Position numbers and translations under genes: made by a program. A DNA stretch of 64,000 bases from Ancylomarina euxina. GTDB lineage: Bacteria; Bacteroidota; Bacteroidia; Bacteroidales; Marinifilaceae. Below, in pieces: positions 24,069 to 34,509 of the stretch (its first letter is position 1; the number at the start of each line of letters is the position of its first letter). The stretch covers positions 472,675 through 536,674 of the forward strand of contig NZ_QQWG01000001.1 in NCBI RefSeq assembly GCF_003863355.1, written 5' to 3'. The notes under the pieces were generated by a model, which was not told where the DNA came from, did not search any database, and saw nothing but the letters and a program-made list of their open reading frames with translations.

Positions 24069-25409
24069 TTATAATCGCTCTTTAATCTTTTTCGTTTCTT
24101 CTTCGAAACCTGGTTTTTCCAATAAGGCAAACATATTGCTTTTGTATGCTTCAACACCTGGTTGGTCGAAAGGGTTAACATCAAGAATGTAACCACTAAC
24201 ACCACAAGCAATTTCGAAGAAATATAGTAACTCACCAATATAGAATTCATTAAGCTCAGGAAGCTCAATTCTAATATTTGGTACACCACCATCAACATGT
24301 GCTAGTTGAGTTCCTAATTCAGCCATTTTATTCACCTCGTCAACTCTTTTTCCTGCAAGGAAATTAAGTTTGTCAAGATTGTCTTTGTCTTTAGGGATAA
24401 CAACTTTATATTTTGTTTTAGCTATAGAGAGAACGGTTTCGAAAATGTTACGCTGTCCTTCTTGAATGTATTGCCCCATTGAGTGTAAATCACTAGTCAA
24501 GTCAACACTAGCTGGGAAAATACCTTTGTTTTCTTTTCCTTCACTTTCGCCGTATAGTTGTTTCCACCATTCAGCAATATTGTGAAGTTTTGGGTTGTAG
24601 TTCGCTAAAATTTCGATCTCTTTCCCTTTAGAATACAGAACGTTTCGAGTTGCAGCATAAAGTAGAGCAGGATTTTCTTCAAATTCTGTTGCTACAGTGA
24701 ATTCTTGCATTGCTTTTGCACCTTCAACTAATTTTGTGATATCGTGACCTGCTACTGCAATTGGAAGTAAACCTACTGGAGTTAAAACAGAAAAACGACC
24801 ACCAACATTGTCAGGAATAACAAAAGTCTTGTAACCTTCCTGATCAGCTAGAGTACGAAGAGCTCCTTTTGATTCGTCAGTAACAGCAATGATTCTTTCT
24901 TTAGCTTCTTCTTTTCCTACACCTTCTTCAAGTAATTCTTTTAACAATCGGAATGCAAGAGCAGGCTCAGTTGTTGTACCCGATTTAGAGATCACGCAGA
25001 TTCCAAATTCGATATTTTCTAGAATCTCCATTAGTTCATAAAGGTAATCTTCGCTGATGTTTTGTCCAGCATAAAGAACCAATGGATTTTCGTTGTCTGC
25101 CTGAAGCATATCAAAGTTGTTTGCCAAAGCATCGTTTACTGCTTTTGCTCCCAAATAAGATCCGCCAATACCAATGACAACCAGAACTTCAATGCGCTCT
25201 TTTAAGTTATTTGCTGTGTCTTGAATATCTTTCAATTCAGCAGCCGTAATTTGTGATGGTAAGTTAACCCAGCCCGTATATTCGTTGCCTTTACCTGTTC
25301 CTGCATGAAGGGCAGTTAAATGCTTTTTACTTTCTTCTTTGTACTGGAAGATTTCTTCTCTGTCTACAAAGGTCAAGGTTTTGTCGATACTTAATTTAAT
25401 ATGTTCCAT
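24069..25409 (-). CDS. pgi: Glucose-6-phosphate isomerase
   Basis: A 446-residue Pgi of the short bacterial type (like Bacillus PgiA), which interconverts glucose-6-phosphate and fructose-6-phosphate. Visible elements are [14 protein letters not shown] near residue 80, the [13 protein letters not shown] phosphate-binding segment, [14 protein letters not shown] (signature 1) and the C-terminal Lys-bearing region near [11 protein letters not shown]. The length is normal. It is a single gene with its own terminator. Confidence 0.97.
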   Translation of the reverse strand: MEHIKLSIDKTLTFVDREEIFQYKEESKKHLTALHAGTGKGNEYTGWVNLPSQITAAELKDIQDTANNLKERIEVLVVIGIGGSYLGAKAVNDALANNFDMLQADNENPLVLYAGQNISEDYLYELMEILENIEFGICVISKSGTTTEPALAFRLLKELLEEGVGKEEAKERIIAVTDESKGALRTLADQEGYKTFVIPDNVGGRFSVLTPVGLLPIAVAGHDITKLVEGAKAMQEFTVATEFEENPALLYAATRNVLYSKGKEIEILANYNPKLHNIAEWWKQLYGESEGKENKGIFPASVDLTSDLHSMGQYIQEGQRNIFETVLSIAKTKYKVVIPKDKDNLDKLNFLAGKRVDEVNKMAELGTQLAHVDGGVPNIRIELPELNEFYIGELLYFFEIACGVSGYILDVNPFDQPGVEAYKSNMFALLEKPGFEEETKKIKERL

Positions 25410-25502
25410 TTTCTTGAAATTAAGTTTCTACTCTGCTCTAAGTTTCATCCCCCTCAAAATTTCACAAGGAAGAGTAGATTTATAATAATAAATTTGATGT
25501 TT

Positions 25503-26498
25503 TTATCTTAACTCTTCTGTCAATAAGGTTATTTCTATTGCAGGAGAAATACGATCATATAGAATATTGTAAACCGCCATAGTGATTGGCATGTGAACCT
25601 TATATTTCTCGTTAATTTCTTTGATACATTTTACAGCATAATAACCTTCGGCAATCATGTGCATTTCGAGTTGTGCTGTTTTAACCGAATAGCCTTTCCC
25701 AATCATAGTACCGAATGTTCTATTACGACTAAATTGTGAATAACAGGTTACCAGAAGATCGCCTAGGTAGGCCGAACTTTTAATATCTCGGGTGATAGGA
25801 TGAACGGTATCTACAAAACGTTTGATTTCTTGAATAGCGTTCGATATTAAAACCGACTGGAAATTATCGCCATAACGCAAACCATGACAGATACCAGCAG
25901 CTATTGCAAAAACATTTTTAAGAACAGCTGCATATTCAGTACCATAAATATCATCTGATGTGGTTGTCATGATATAGGGACACTCCAACTTTTCAGCTAA
26001 GAAATCGGCTTTCTCAGAATCCTGACATGAAATTGTTAGGTATGATAAGCGCTCCATAGCTACCTCTTCAGCATGACATGGCCCAGAGATAACACCGATA
26101 TTATCAGTTGGAACCTGATAAATATGGTGGAAAAAATCGCCAATAATCATGTTCTCATCAGGGACAATACCTTTGATGGCTGAAACGATAAATTTATCTT
26201 TAAATTGAACCGTTAGATTTGATAGGGCATTCTTTAAAAAAGCCGATGGAATGGCGAATATGATCAAATCCGAATCTTCAACGATTTGATTGATGTCGTT
26301 ATAAAAACGAATTTTATCGATATCAAAGTCAACATCAGTCAGATAGCGAGGATTGTGTCCCAATTTTTTAAACTGTGAACTAGTCTCGACATTTCTCATA
26401 TACCAGTTGAGTTCTACATCATTTTCCCTAAGGATTTTTGCAATGGCTGTAGCCCAACTTCCTCCACCAATAATGGCTATTTTAGAAGATTCGTTCAT
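25503..26498 (-). CDS. gpsA: Glycerol-3-phosphate dehydrogenase [NAD(P)+]
   Basis: A 331-residue enzyme that reduces dihydroxyacetone phosphate to sn-glycerol-3-phosphate for phospholipid synthesis. The Rossmann motif IIGGGSWATAIAKIL is at the N terminus, AIPSAFL and VISGPCHAEEV follow, and the catalytic lysine is in EYAAVLKNVFAIAAG. The start at MNESSK (26498) puts the Rossmann motif at the usual distance; the ten-residue upstream extension is unlikely. It lies between lysS and pgi on the same strand. Confidence 0.95.
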   Translation of the reverse strand: MNESSKIAIIGGGSWATAIAKILRENDVELNWYMRNVETSSQFKKLGHNPRYLTDVDFDIDKIRFYNDINQIVEDSDLIIFAIPSAFLKNALSNLTVQFKDKFIVSAIKGIVPDENMIIGDFFHHIYQVPTDNIGVISGPCHAEEVAMERLSYLTISCQDSEKADFLAEKLECPYIMTTTSDDIYGTEYAAVLKNVFAIAAGICHGLRYGDNFQSVLISNAIQEIKRFVDTVHPITRDIKSSAYLGDLLVTCYSQFSRNRTFGTMIGKGYSVKTAQLEMHMIAEGYYAVKCIKEINEKYKVHMPITMAVYNILYDRISPAIEITLLTEELR

Positions 26499-26663
26499 GT
26501 AATAGGTTTTGGTTCTCAATAGTATCATGCAGATGTGTATGATTCATCGTGCAAGTGGTTTCAAGGCCCCGGTGTTTGATGACTCTATAATTCTTTATAG
26601 AATGACCTTGAAGAAATCTGATTGTTCTTTCTTAGAACAATTTTAATTCATTGGATGATTAAA

Positions 26664-26697
26664 ACCGTGGAGCCTGAACTTATTCAAGCTCCAAAGT
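26664..26697 (-). terminator. Terminator after lysS
   Basis: GGAGC (26669-26673) pairs with GCTCC (26688-26692), with an inner TGAA/TTCA stem and outer AAAAC/GTTTT. On the minus strand it ends in a U run. Confidence 0.75.
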
Positions 26698-26720
26698 TTT
26701 AGTCTTATGTGAATGAAAAA

Positions 26721-28442
26721 TTAAGCTAACCAGCCAGCTACTTCTTCTTGGCTTGGGTTAGTCAATCCCATCTTATTTTTCTTGTTGATTCCACAAATTT
26801 CTTGGTGGAACTTAGACGCTTTAACCTCTCTAATAGCAGCAAGCGTTTGGTATCCGCCTTTGCGGATTACTTCAACCCATTCCTTAGAAATACCTAAGTC
26901 CATGAATTTTTCATCACCATCAACAACAGCCTTCTTTTCTGGTCGCATCTGTGGGAAGAACAAGACATCTTGAATAGAATGAGAATCTGTCATCAACATG
27001 GTTAATCGGTCGATACCAATACCCATACCTGATGTAGGAGGCATACCGTATTCAAGCGCACGAACAAAGTCCATATCGATGAACATCGCTTCGTCATCTC
27101 CTAGAGCACCTAATTTTAGTTGTTCCTGGAAACGCTCTAATTGATCGATCGGATCGTTAAGCTCAGAGTATGCATTACATACTTCTTTACCATTAACCAT
27201 CAACTCGAAACGTTCGGTCAATTCAGGATTATCGCGATGTTTTTTACACAATGGCGACATCTCAACAGGGTAGTCAGTAATGAAAGTTGGTTGAATGTAG
27301 TTTCCTTCACATTTCTCACCAAAAATCTCATCGATCAATTTGCCTTTACCAAAAGTTTCATCAACTTCGATATTCAATTCTTTACAAAATCCACGTAATT
27401 CTTCAACCGACTTGCCAGTAATATCAAACCCAGTAAAGTGTTTGATAGAATCAGTCATTGAGATACGTTTGAAAGGACGTTTAAAGTCAATTTCTTTATC
27501 TCCTAGTCCAAGTTTGGTTTTACCGTGAAGGTCAAGAGCAACTTTCTCAATCATCTCCTCAGTAAAATCCATCATCCAGTTGTAGTCTTTATAGGCTACA
27601 TAAATTTCCATTACAGTAAATTCTGGATTATGAGTACGGTCCATTCCTTCGTTACGGAAGTCTTTTGCAAACTCGTAAACACCATCAAAACCACCTACGA
27701 TCAGACGCTTTAGATAAAGCTCGTTGGCAATACGCATATATAAAGGAATATCCAATGCATTGTGATGAGTTTCGAATGGACGAGCAGAAGCTCCACCAGG
27801 AATCGCTTGTAGAATTGGCGTCTCAACCTCTAAATAGCCTTTGCTATTGAATAGCTCACGCATTGAGTTGATAATTTGAGAACGCTTAATAAAAGTATCT
27901 TTTACCTTTGGGTTAACAACCAAATCAACGTAGCGCTGACGGTAACGTAACTCAGGATCAGTAAAAGCATCGTATATTTTTCCGTCTTTTTCCTTTACGA
28001 TAGGAAGTGGACGAACAGATTTAGCAAGAACAGTTAGTTCAGAGGTGTGGACAGACGTTTCGCCCACCTTAGTTTTAAATACGTATCCCTTAATCCCTAC
28101 GAAGTCACCAATATCCAAAAGTTTTTTGAAAACGGTGTTGTAAAGAGTTTTATCCTCATCTGGGCAAATGTCGTCACGGCTAATATAAACCTGAATTCGA
28201 CCATTTGCATCTTGAAGTTCAATAAAAGAAGCCTTTCCCATAATACGGCGGCTCATGATTCTACCTGCAAGGATTACTTCCTGATAATTATTCGCCTCAG
28301 GATCGAAATTCTCAAGAATTTCGTCGCTATACACGTTTACCTTGTACTCGGCAGCAGGGAATGGATCAATTCCTAAAGCCTGAAGTTCTTTCAGGGAATT
28401 TCTTCTAATAACTTCTTGCTCACTAAGTTCTAACGTATTCAT
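26721..28442 (-). CDS. lysS: Lysyl-tRNA synthetase, class II
   Basis: A 573-residue class II synthetase. The N-terminal OB fold binds the anticodon (about 55-160), and the catalytic domain contains motif 2 ([15 protein letters not shown]) and motif 3 ([15 protein letters not shown]). The C-terminal extension ending in EEVAGWLA is seen in other Bacteroidota LysS. The ATG at 28440-28442 ([10 protein letters not shown]) is preferred over a start 17 codons upstream, which would read through non-conserved sequence. Confidence 0.97.
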   Translation of the reverse strand: MNTLELSEQEVIRRNSLKELQALGIDPFPAAEYKVNVYSDEILENFDPEANNYQEVILAGRIMSRRIMGKASFIELQDANGRIQVYISRDDICPDEDKTLYNTVFKKLLDIGDFVGIKGYVFKTKVGETSVHTSELTVLAKSVRPLPIVKEKDGKIYDAFTDPELRYRQRYVDLVVNPKVKDTFIKRSQIINSMRELFNSKGYLEVETPILQAIPGGASARPFETHHNALDIPLYMRIANELYLKRLIVGGFDGVYEFAKDFRNEGMDRTHNPEFTVMEIYVAYKDYNWMMDFTEEMIEKVALDLHGKTKLGLGDKEIDFKRPFKRISMTDSIKHFTGFDITGKSVEELRGFCKELNIEVDETFGKGKLIDEIFGEKCEGNYIQPTFITDYPVEMSPLCKKHRDNPELTERFELMVNGKEVCNAYSELNDPIDQLERFQEQLKLGALGDDEAMFIDMDFVRALEYGMPPTSGMGIGIDRLTMLMTDSHSIQDVLFFPQMRPEKKAVVDGDEKFMDLGISKEWVEVIRKGGYQTLAAIREVKASKFHQEICGINKKNKMGLTNPSQEEVAGWLA

Positions 28443-28824
28443 CTCTAATCTAATAATGTTAATTTGGATGCAAAGATATAATAATATGTGCAAAATATTA
28501 AGAGCAACTGCTTTAGTTAAGAGGAAATCAGCGATTTATTTCTTATTATTGCCGAAAATTAGACAGTATTTAGAATCTTTAAAAATAAAGTTTTTTTTAT
28601 CTGTTGAAGGATAGTTGATATTTTTTTTGAATTACAGTCTTTCTTTAGACTCAAAAATATAAATTTGCATTCAATCTGTGATTCTGACTAAGTTGTTGGG
28701 ATTGAGTTTTGAAACAATTAATGTAAGGGGTTAGATTAAGCTTCTTTTATAGAAAGATTAAGAGATATTGTTCTTAACAGATCAATGATTCGTTCCAAAA
28801 GTGAATGAAGTAAATATTGAAAAA
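28443..28824. other. Divergent intergenic region lysS/lipA
   Basis: No gene is visible. TAAATTTG (28660-28667) fits the -7 consensus for lipA on the plus strand, but no TTG lies at the right distance. Nothing else stands out in this AT-rich stretch. Confidence 0.4.
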
Positions 28825-29706
28825 ATGAAGATGAAGAGAAAACCAGATTGGTTGAAAATACAATTGCCAAAGGGTGATGATTACTCATATGTGAACGGAA
28901 TAGTTCGCGATCATGGTTTACATACGATTTGTTCTAGTGGAAAATGTCCAAATGTTGGAGAATGCTGGGGGAATGGTACCGCAACTTTCATGATTCTGGG
29001 AAATATCTGTACCAGAGCTTGTAAATTCTGTAATGTAAAAACAGGAAAGCCACTTGAAGCTGATTGGAAAGAACCTCGTCGTTTGGCTAAGTCAATTAAG
29101 TTGATGAAGCTAAAGCATGCTGTTATTACTTCTGTAGATCGTGATGATCTTGAGGATGGAGGATCGGGCATTTGGGCTGAGACTATTAAAGCTATTAGAA
29201 AAGACAACCCAACGACAACCCTGGAAGTTTTGATTCCAGACTTTAATGGCAAGCAGGAAGATATTCAGAGAGTAATTGATGAAAAACCAGAGGTGATTTC
29301 TCATAATCTTGAAACAGTACGTCGATTGACTCCAGAGGTTCGTAGTCGTGCTAAATACGATTTGAGTTTGCAGGTATTAAAGCAAATTGCAGATGCAGGC
29401 ATTGTTGCTAAATCGGGTATTATGCTTGGCTTGGGTGAAACTGAGGAGGAGATTTATCAGGTAATGGATGATTTATTGGCTATTGGTGTTAAGGTGATGA
29501 CTATCGGGCAATATTTACAACCATCGCGTCAGCATTTAGCCGTTGAAGAATATATCACGCCTGAAACCTTCAAGAAATATGAAACCATAGGATTGGAGAA
29601 AGGCTTTACTTTTTGTGAGAGTACTCCTCTAGTGAGATCATCATATCATGCAGAGCGTCATGTAAAAGCTCTGGATCTTAAAGATTTGGTGAAAAACAAA
29701 GCTTAG
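28825..29706 (+). CDS. lipA: Lipoyl synthase
   Basis: A radical SAM enzyme of about 293 residues that inserts two sulfurs into octanoyl groups on E2 and H proteins. The auxiliary cluster motif CSSGKCPNVGEC and the SAM cluster motif CTRACKFC are both intact, and the C-terminal RSSYHAE supplies the serine ligand. The ATG at 28825 is chosen because MKRKPDWLK is the common start; a GTG eight codons earlier is possible. lipB follows, so octanoyl transfer and sulfur insertion are encoded together. Confidence 0.95.
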   Translation: MKMKRKPDWLKIQLPKGDDYSYVNGIVRDHGLHTICSSGKCPNVGECWGNGTATFMILGNICTRACKFCNVKTGKPLEADWKEPRRLAKSIKLMKLKHAVITSVDRDDLEDGGSGIWAETIKAIRKDNPTTTLEVLIPDFNGKQEDIQRVIDEKPEVISHNLETVRRLTPEVRSRAKYDLSLQVLKQIADAGIVAKSGIMLGLGETEEEIYQVMDDLLAIGVKVMTIGQYLQPSRQHLAVEEYITPETFKKYETIGLEKGFTFCESTPLVRSSYHAERHVKALDLKDLVKNKA

Positions 29707-29744
29707 TTTTTAGATTGATTCAAACACAAAATACATTTTTTGAG

Positions 29745-30452
29745 ATGAGTAAAGCAACCATATTTCGTGATCTGTCATCAATAGATTATAAAGAAGCTTG
29801 GGATTATCAGGAGGAATTATTCGATGAGGTTTTAAAATCGAAGCAGGCTAATGCTGATTTGCCTGCAGAAGAAAAGAAACTTAGCAATAATTATCTTTTA
29901 TTCTGTGAACACCCTCATGTGTATACCATCGGTAAAAGTGGTAAAGAGCAGAATATGCTGCTTGATATGATTCAATTACAAGCTAAGAATGCTACTTTTC
30001 ATAAAATTAATAGAGGTGGGGACATTACTTATCATGGACCAGGTCAAATAGTTGGTTATCCTATTCTAAATTTAGAAACTTACGATATGGGAATCAAAAA
30101 CTATATCGATAATCTTGAACAGGCTGTGATCAATTGCATTGCTGATTATGGATTAGAAGGTCATCGACTTGAAGGTGCTACGGGAGTTTGGTTGGATATT
30201 GATAAGCCTAGTGTCAGAAAGATCTGTGCCATAGGTGTTCGGGTAAGCCGATGGGTTAGTATGCACGGTTTTGCTTTTAATGTGAATACCGATTTGGACT
30301 ACTTTGGATATATAAATCCATGTGGTTTTCAGGACAAAGGAGTTACCTCTTTAAAAAAAGAACTGGGTAAAGAGCTTGATATCGAGGAAGTAAAACATAA
30401 TTTGAAAAATCATATTGCTGACTTGTTTGATATGACGTTTAAAAATGACTAA
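29745..30452 (+). CDS. lipB: Octanoyltransferase
   Basis: A 235-residue protein that moves octanoyl from acyl carrier protein to lipoate-dependent enzymes. NRGGDITYHGPGQIVGYPI is the LipB signature, and the catalytic cysteine and lysine lie in the GVRVSRWVSMHGFAFN...NPCG region. The ATG at 29745 (MSKATIFRD) fits family starts better than the upstream TTG. It lies 38 bp after lipA and 23 bp before recJ. Confidence 0.95.
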   Translation: MSKATIFRDLSSIDYKEAWDYQEELFDEVLKSKQANADLPAEEKKLSNNYLLFCEHPHVYTIGKSGKEQNMLLDMIQLQAKNATFHKINRGGDITYHGPGQIVGYPILNLETYDMGIKNYIDNLEQAVINCIADYGLEGHRLEGATGVWLDIDKPSVRKICAIGVRVSRWVSMHGFAFNVNTDLDYFGYINPCGFQDKGVTSLKKELGKELDIEEVKHNLKNHIADLFDMTFKND

Positions 30453-30475
30453 TTTCCCGATCTAAAGATCGAATT

Positions 30476-32188
30476 ATGGATAAAAGATGGGTAATCAATG
30501 AGCCGGGAGATGAGGAAACGATTGAGTCGCTTTCTAAGTCATTAGGGGTCGATGAAGTTGTTGCAAATTTGCTAGTGCAAAGAGGAATCCGAACTTTTGA
30601 CGAAGCAAAAGCATTTTTCCGACCAAGTCTCGACGATTTGCATGATCCGTTTTTAATGAAAGATATGGATAAGGCTGTGACCAGATTGGTGACAGCCTTA
30701 AACAATCAGGAACGAATCATGATTTATGGAGATTATGATGTCGATGGAACAACATCTGTAGCTTTAGTTTATACCTTCCTAAAAAAACATTTCGATTATA
30801 TAGATTATTACATTCCAGATCGTTATTCTGAAGGCTATGGGATTTCTTTGAAAGGAATAGATTTCGCAGCTGAAAGTAAAGTGAGTTTGGTAATAGCATT
30901 GGACTGTGGTATTAAAGCCATGCAGAAGATTGCTTACGCTAAAGCAAAGGGCGTTGATTTTATTGTCTGTGACCATCATACCCCTGATGAGGTTTTACCT
31001 GAAGCGGTAGCTGTTCTTGATCCTAAACGTGTCGATTGTGAATACCCCTGTGATTGCCTTTCTGGTTGTGGTGTTGGTTTTAAGTTAATGCAAGGCTTGA
31101 GTCAACAGCTTAACTGGCCCTTTGAAAATCTAATCCCGTTACTTGATTTAGTTGCTGTAAGTGTGGCTTCGGATATCGTTCCTATTGTTGGGGAGAATCG
31201 TGTATTGGCACATTTTGGTTTGATTCAGTTGAATCAATATCCTCGATTAGGTCTTAAAACCATCATGAATTTAGCTGGTGTAACCAAGGATCTATCTGTA
31301 AATGATATTGTCTTTAAAGTTGGCCCGAGAATTAATGCTGCTGGTCGTATTCAATCGGGGCGTCATGCGGTTCAACTTTTAATTGTTGAAGAAGAAGATG
31401 CTGCTGTATTGATTGGCGATAGCATCAACATCATGAACGAAGATCGTAAAGAACTGGATCATACGATTACCGATGAGGCTTTGGAACGGCTGAATAAAGC
31501 TGAGAAAACCGAATCGAAAAAAAGTACCGTTCTTTTTGATAGAAATTGGCATAAAGGCGTCATTGGTATTGTTGCATCGAGAATGATTGAAACCTATTAT
31601 CGTCCGACTGTTATTTTAACAGAATCTAATGGGATGGCAACAGGATCTGCACGCTCGGTTGTTGGTTTTGATTTGTATCAAGCTGTATCAGCATGTAGTG
31701 ATCTGCTTGAGAATTTTGGTGGACACAAGTATGCTGCTGGTCTCACTATGAAACTTGCAAACGTCAAGGAATTTCAACAGCGATTCGAAGAGTATGTTCA
31801 AAACAATATTTCTGATGACATGTTGGTTCCTCAAATTAAAATTGATGCCAAAATCAAGCTTTCAGATATTACCCCTAAGTTTTACCGTCTGTTAAAACAA
31901 TTTGAGCCATTTGGTCCCAAGAACATGACACCTGTTTTTATTAGTGAAGACGTTGTTGATTATGGCTATTCGCGTCAGGTTGGTAAGAATAAGGAGCATT
32001 TGAAGTTGTCTGTAGTAGATGATATTCGAGATGCCAATGTTGTGAGTGGTATTGGATTTCAAATGGGTAAAATGTACCCTAAGATTTCAAAGGGCACACC
32101 TTTCAATATTTGTTATTCTTTACAGGAAAATGAATATATGGGTAAGGTCGAAACTCAAATAATGATTCGTGACCTGAAAATATCCTAA
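30476..32188 (+). CDS. recJ: Single-stranded-DNA-specific exonuclease RecJ
   Basis: A 570-residue DHH/DHHA1 nuclease that degrades single-stranded DNA 5' to 3' in recombination and mismatch repair. The motifs GDYDVDGTTS and VCDHHTP carry the metal-binding Asp and His residues, GPRINAAGRI follows in the DHH domain, and GGHKYAAGLTM marks DHHA1. An OB-like C-terminal domain ends the protein. It probably belongs to the lipA-lipB transcription unit by spacing. Confidence 0.96.
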   Translation: MDKRWVINEPGDEETIESLSKSLGVDEVVANLLVQRGIRTFDEAKAFFRPSLDDLHDPFLMKDMDKAVTRLVTALNNQERIMIYGDYDVDGTTSVALVYTFLKKHFDYIDYYIPDRYSEGYGISLKGIDFAAESKVSLVIALDCGIKAMQKIAYAKAKGVDFIVCDHHTPDEVLPEAVAVLDPKRVDCEYPCDCLSGCGVGFKLMQGLSQQLNWPFENLIPLLDLVAVSVASDIVPIVGENRVLAHFGLIQLNQYPRLGLKTIMNLAGVTKDLSVNDIVFKVGPRINAAGRIQSGRHAVQLLIVEEEDAAVLIGDSINIMNEDRKELDHTITDEALERLNKAEKTESKKSTVLFDRNWHKGVIGIVASRMIETYYRPTVILTESNGMATGSARSVVGFDLYQAVSACSDLLENFGGHKYAAGLTMKLANVKEFQQRFEEYVQNNISDDMLVPQIKIDAKIKLSDITPKFYRLLKQFEPFGPKNMTPVFISEDVVDYGYSRQVGKNKEHLKLSVVDDIRDANVVSGIGFQMGKMYPKISKGTPFNICYSLQENEYMGKVETQIMIRDLKIS

Positions 32189-32793
32189 GCTTTTTTCACC
32201 AGATGTTTTAGTTCAATTTCCTTTTCGTTTACGATATAAGCAATTAAGTCTTTCATAAAAGAATGGAATTCACTTTCAAGAGCATCGTAATTTTCCAATA
32301 GAATATCTATAGCTAAGTCTGTCTTTTCTGGCAAACTGGTATATCGAACCATGATATTTAGAGCCGTTCTCAGACCTTCAATTTCTGCATAGGTCTCCAA
32401 TCTTCTACTTTTAATAAGAAAGGGTAGAAACATCTTCACTTGTCTGGGAAGGACTAAATAGTTTTTCACCAAAACTTCATGGCATCTGGATACAAATAGG
32501 GGTAAAGGCTGTGTGTGATACATCTCCCAATTTTTCGCAAGAAAATGATCGTAAATTAGATCTGTAATAACACTTGAATATTTCCTGTAAACCTCTCTAA
32601 AGTATTGTCCACTTTGGCTAACAATAGGATGTGTGTCGGTATAAGAATCAATGGATCGATGTAGCAGAATACCATGCTGAATTTCAACTTTGTAGTTTTC
32701 ATGCTTTCTGCCTTTCACATAATCAGCCATAAAGTTACCAACCATTATTTTTTCAGATTCGCCAGAAAGGAAGAGGTGTGCTAAGAAATTCAT
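32185..32793 (-). CDS. Acyl carrier protein phosphodiesterase (AcpH-like)
   Basis: The 202-residue protein begins MNFLAHLFLSGES and contains NFMADYVKG and GILLHRSIDSYTD, the histidine/aspartate motifs of the AcpH (DUF479) family, HD-type hydrolases that remove phosphopantetheine from ACP. The length is normal. It converges with recJ and overlaps it by 4 bp. The activity is inferred from the family only. Confidence 0.87.
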   Translation of the reverse strand: MNFLAHLFLSGESEKIMVGNFMADYVKGRKHENYKVEIQHGILLHRSIDSYTDTHPIVSQSGQYFREVYRKYSSVITDLIYDHFLAKNWEMYHTQPLPLFVSRCHEVLVKNYLVLPRQVKMFLPFLIKSRRLETYAEIEGLRTALNIMVRYTSLPEKTDLAIDILLENYDALESEFHSFMKDLIAYIVNEKEIELKHLVKKA

Positions 32794-33078
32794 GAAACTG
32801 TTTTTAATTTCTTATGAAGATAAGCTTTCGGATGAAAGTTTGATAGCCCTTCAATTCATTTATTGTATGAGTTTCCTCAAAATATCGAGATGATATAAAA
32901 TATCGAATTTTGAATTAAAAGTCAAGTCTTTTATTAATGTTAAGTAACAGTCTTTAGCTGAGGAATTTAAATTTCGTCTTTTTCATTTAAAAGTATAAAT
33001 TTAAGGGGATAGAACATATTGTTCTGTTTAATGTTGAAAATATTATGAGTATTAACTTTTAAAACACGGAGGTTTAAC

Positions 33079-34434
33079 ATGGCAATTAAAAAGGTAATTA
33101 TCATTGGTGCTGCAGGTCGTGATTTTCACAATTTCAACACCTATTTCAGAAACAATCAGGATTATAAAGTTGTCGCTTTTACTGCTGCACAAATTCCCGA
33201 TATTGACGGGCGTAAATATCCTGCAGAATTAGCGGGTGGTCTTTATCCGGAAGGTATTCCAATTTTTGCCGAAGAGGAATTAACTCAATTAATAAAAGTG
33301 CATGGAATTGATGATTGTGTATTTTCTTATTCTGACGTTTCTTATCAGAAAGTGATGAATATGAGTGCGATTGTTAATGCGGCTGGAGCTAATTTTAAAT
33401 TGCTAGGTCCTTCTGATACCATGATTAGAAGTCATAAGCCTGTTATTGCTGTTGTTGCTACTCGTACGGGGTGTGGAAAATCACAAACTTCACGTAAGGT
33501 TATTGAGGAATTGATGGCCAAAGGTTTAAGAGTGATTGCAATTCGCCATCCTATGCCTTATGGCGATTTGGTTGCTCAAAAAGTTCAGCGTTTTGCAACG
33601 GTTGCGGATTTAAAGAAGCATAATTGTACCATTGAGGAGATGGAAGAATATGAACCTCACGTAAGTCGTGGAAACATTATTTATGCAGGTGTTGATTACG
33701 AAGCGATTATTCGAGCTGCTGAAAATGATCCATCTGGTTGTGACGTCATTCTTTGGGATGGTGGAAATAATGACTTTTCGTTTTACAAGCCTGACTTGAC
33801 TATTACGGTCGCCGATCCACACCGACCTGGAGCTGAATTGTCATACTATCCAGGTGAAGTGAATTTACGTCTAGCAGATGTTGTTGTCATCAATAAGATG
33901 GATTCTGCATCGCCAGAAGGAATACAAACTGTTCGTGAAAGTATTGCAAAAGTTAATCCTAAAGCCATTGTTGTTGATGGTGCTTCTCCTATATTGGTTG
34001 ATAATCCAGGAATAATAAAGGGAAAACGTGTCCTGATTGTTGAAGATGGACCAACTTTAACTCATGGTGAAATGAAGATTGGTGCTGGAACAGTAGCCGC
34101 TCGGAAGTTTGGTGCATGTGAGGAAGTCGATGCACGTCCATACCTAGTGGGTAAGCTTAAGGAAACTTTCGATATTTATCCAAATATTGGTAGTATTCTT
34201 CCTGCTATGGGGTATTCCGATCAGCAATTGAAAGACCTGGAGGCTACAATAAATGGCTGCGATTGTGATTCTGTGATTATTGGAACACCAATCGACCTGA
34301 ATCGAATCATTAATATTAAGAAGCCTACGACTCGTGTTTATTATGATTTGGAAGAAATTGGTTATCCAAAACTGTCTCATATCATCAATAAGTTTGTGAA
34401 AGAACAGGAATTGACTGGTGAGGCTGTTAATTAA
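33079..34434 (+). CDS. Cyclic 2,3-diphosphoglycerate synthetase-like GTPase
   Basis: The 451-residue protein has an N-terminal Rossmann-like segment (KKVIIIGAAGRDFHNFN), a P-loop ATRTGCGKSQTSRKV near residue 135 and a metal/phosphate region WDGGNNDFSFYKPDL near 235, followed by VVINKMD, a G4-like base-specificity motif. It matches a family annotated from the archaeal cyclic 2,3-diphosphoglycerate synthetase. In Bacteroidota the true reaction is not established. It has a good ribosome-binding site (GGAGG at 33069-33073) and stands alone before a strong terminator. Confidence 0.8.
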   Translation: MAIKKVIIIGAAGRDFHNFNTYFRNNQDYKVVAFTAAQIPDIDGRKYPAELAGGLYPEGIPIFAEEELTQLIKVHGIDDCVFSYSDVSYQKVMNMSAIVNAAGANFKLLGPSDTMIRSHKPVIAVVATRTGCGKSQTSRKVIEELMAKGLRVIAIRHPMPYGDLVAQKVQRFATVADLKKHNCTIEEMEEYEPHVSRGNIIYAGVDYEAIIRAAENDPSGCDVILWDGGNNDFSFYKPDLTITVADPHRPGAELSYYPGEVNLRLADVVVINKMDSASPEGIQTVRESIAKVNPKAIVVDGASPILVDNPGIIKGKRVLIVEDGPTLTHGEMKIGAGTVAARKFGACEEVDARPYLVGKLKETFDIYPNIGSILPAMGYSDQQLKDLEATINGCDCDSVIIGTPIDLNRIINIKKPTTRVYYDLEEIGYPKLSHIINKFVKEQELTGEAVN

Positions 34435-34453
34435 GTTGATGTTTTAGAAAATG

Positions 34454-34490
34454 AAAAGGGAGTGCATCATGCACTCCCTTTTTATTTTAT
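34454..34490. terminator. Bidirectional terminator
   Basis: AAAAGGGAGTGCA (34454-34466) pairs with TGCACTCCCTTTT (34470-34482) over a three-base loop. It ends the GTPase gene and the convergent uraA. Confidence 0.92.
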
Positions 34491-34509
34491 CTAAATTATT
34501 CATATTCGA

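Noticed and set aside
28456..28463. ATGTTAAT copy upstream of lysS as a polymerase promoter
   Set aside because: It lies far from the island next to a housekeeping gene. It is counted as background against over-reading the motif.
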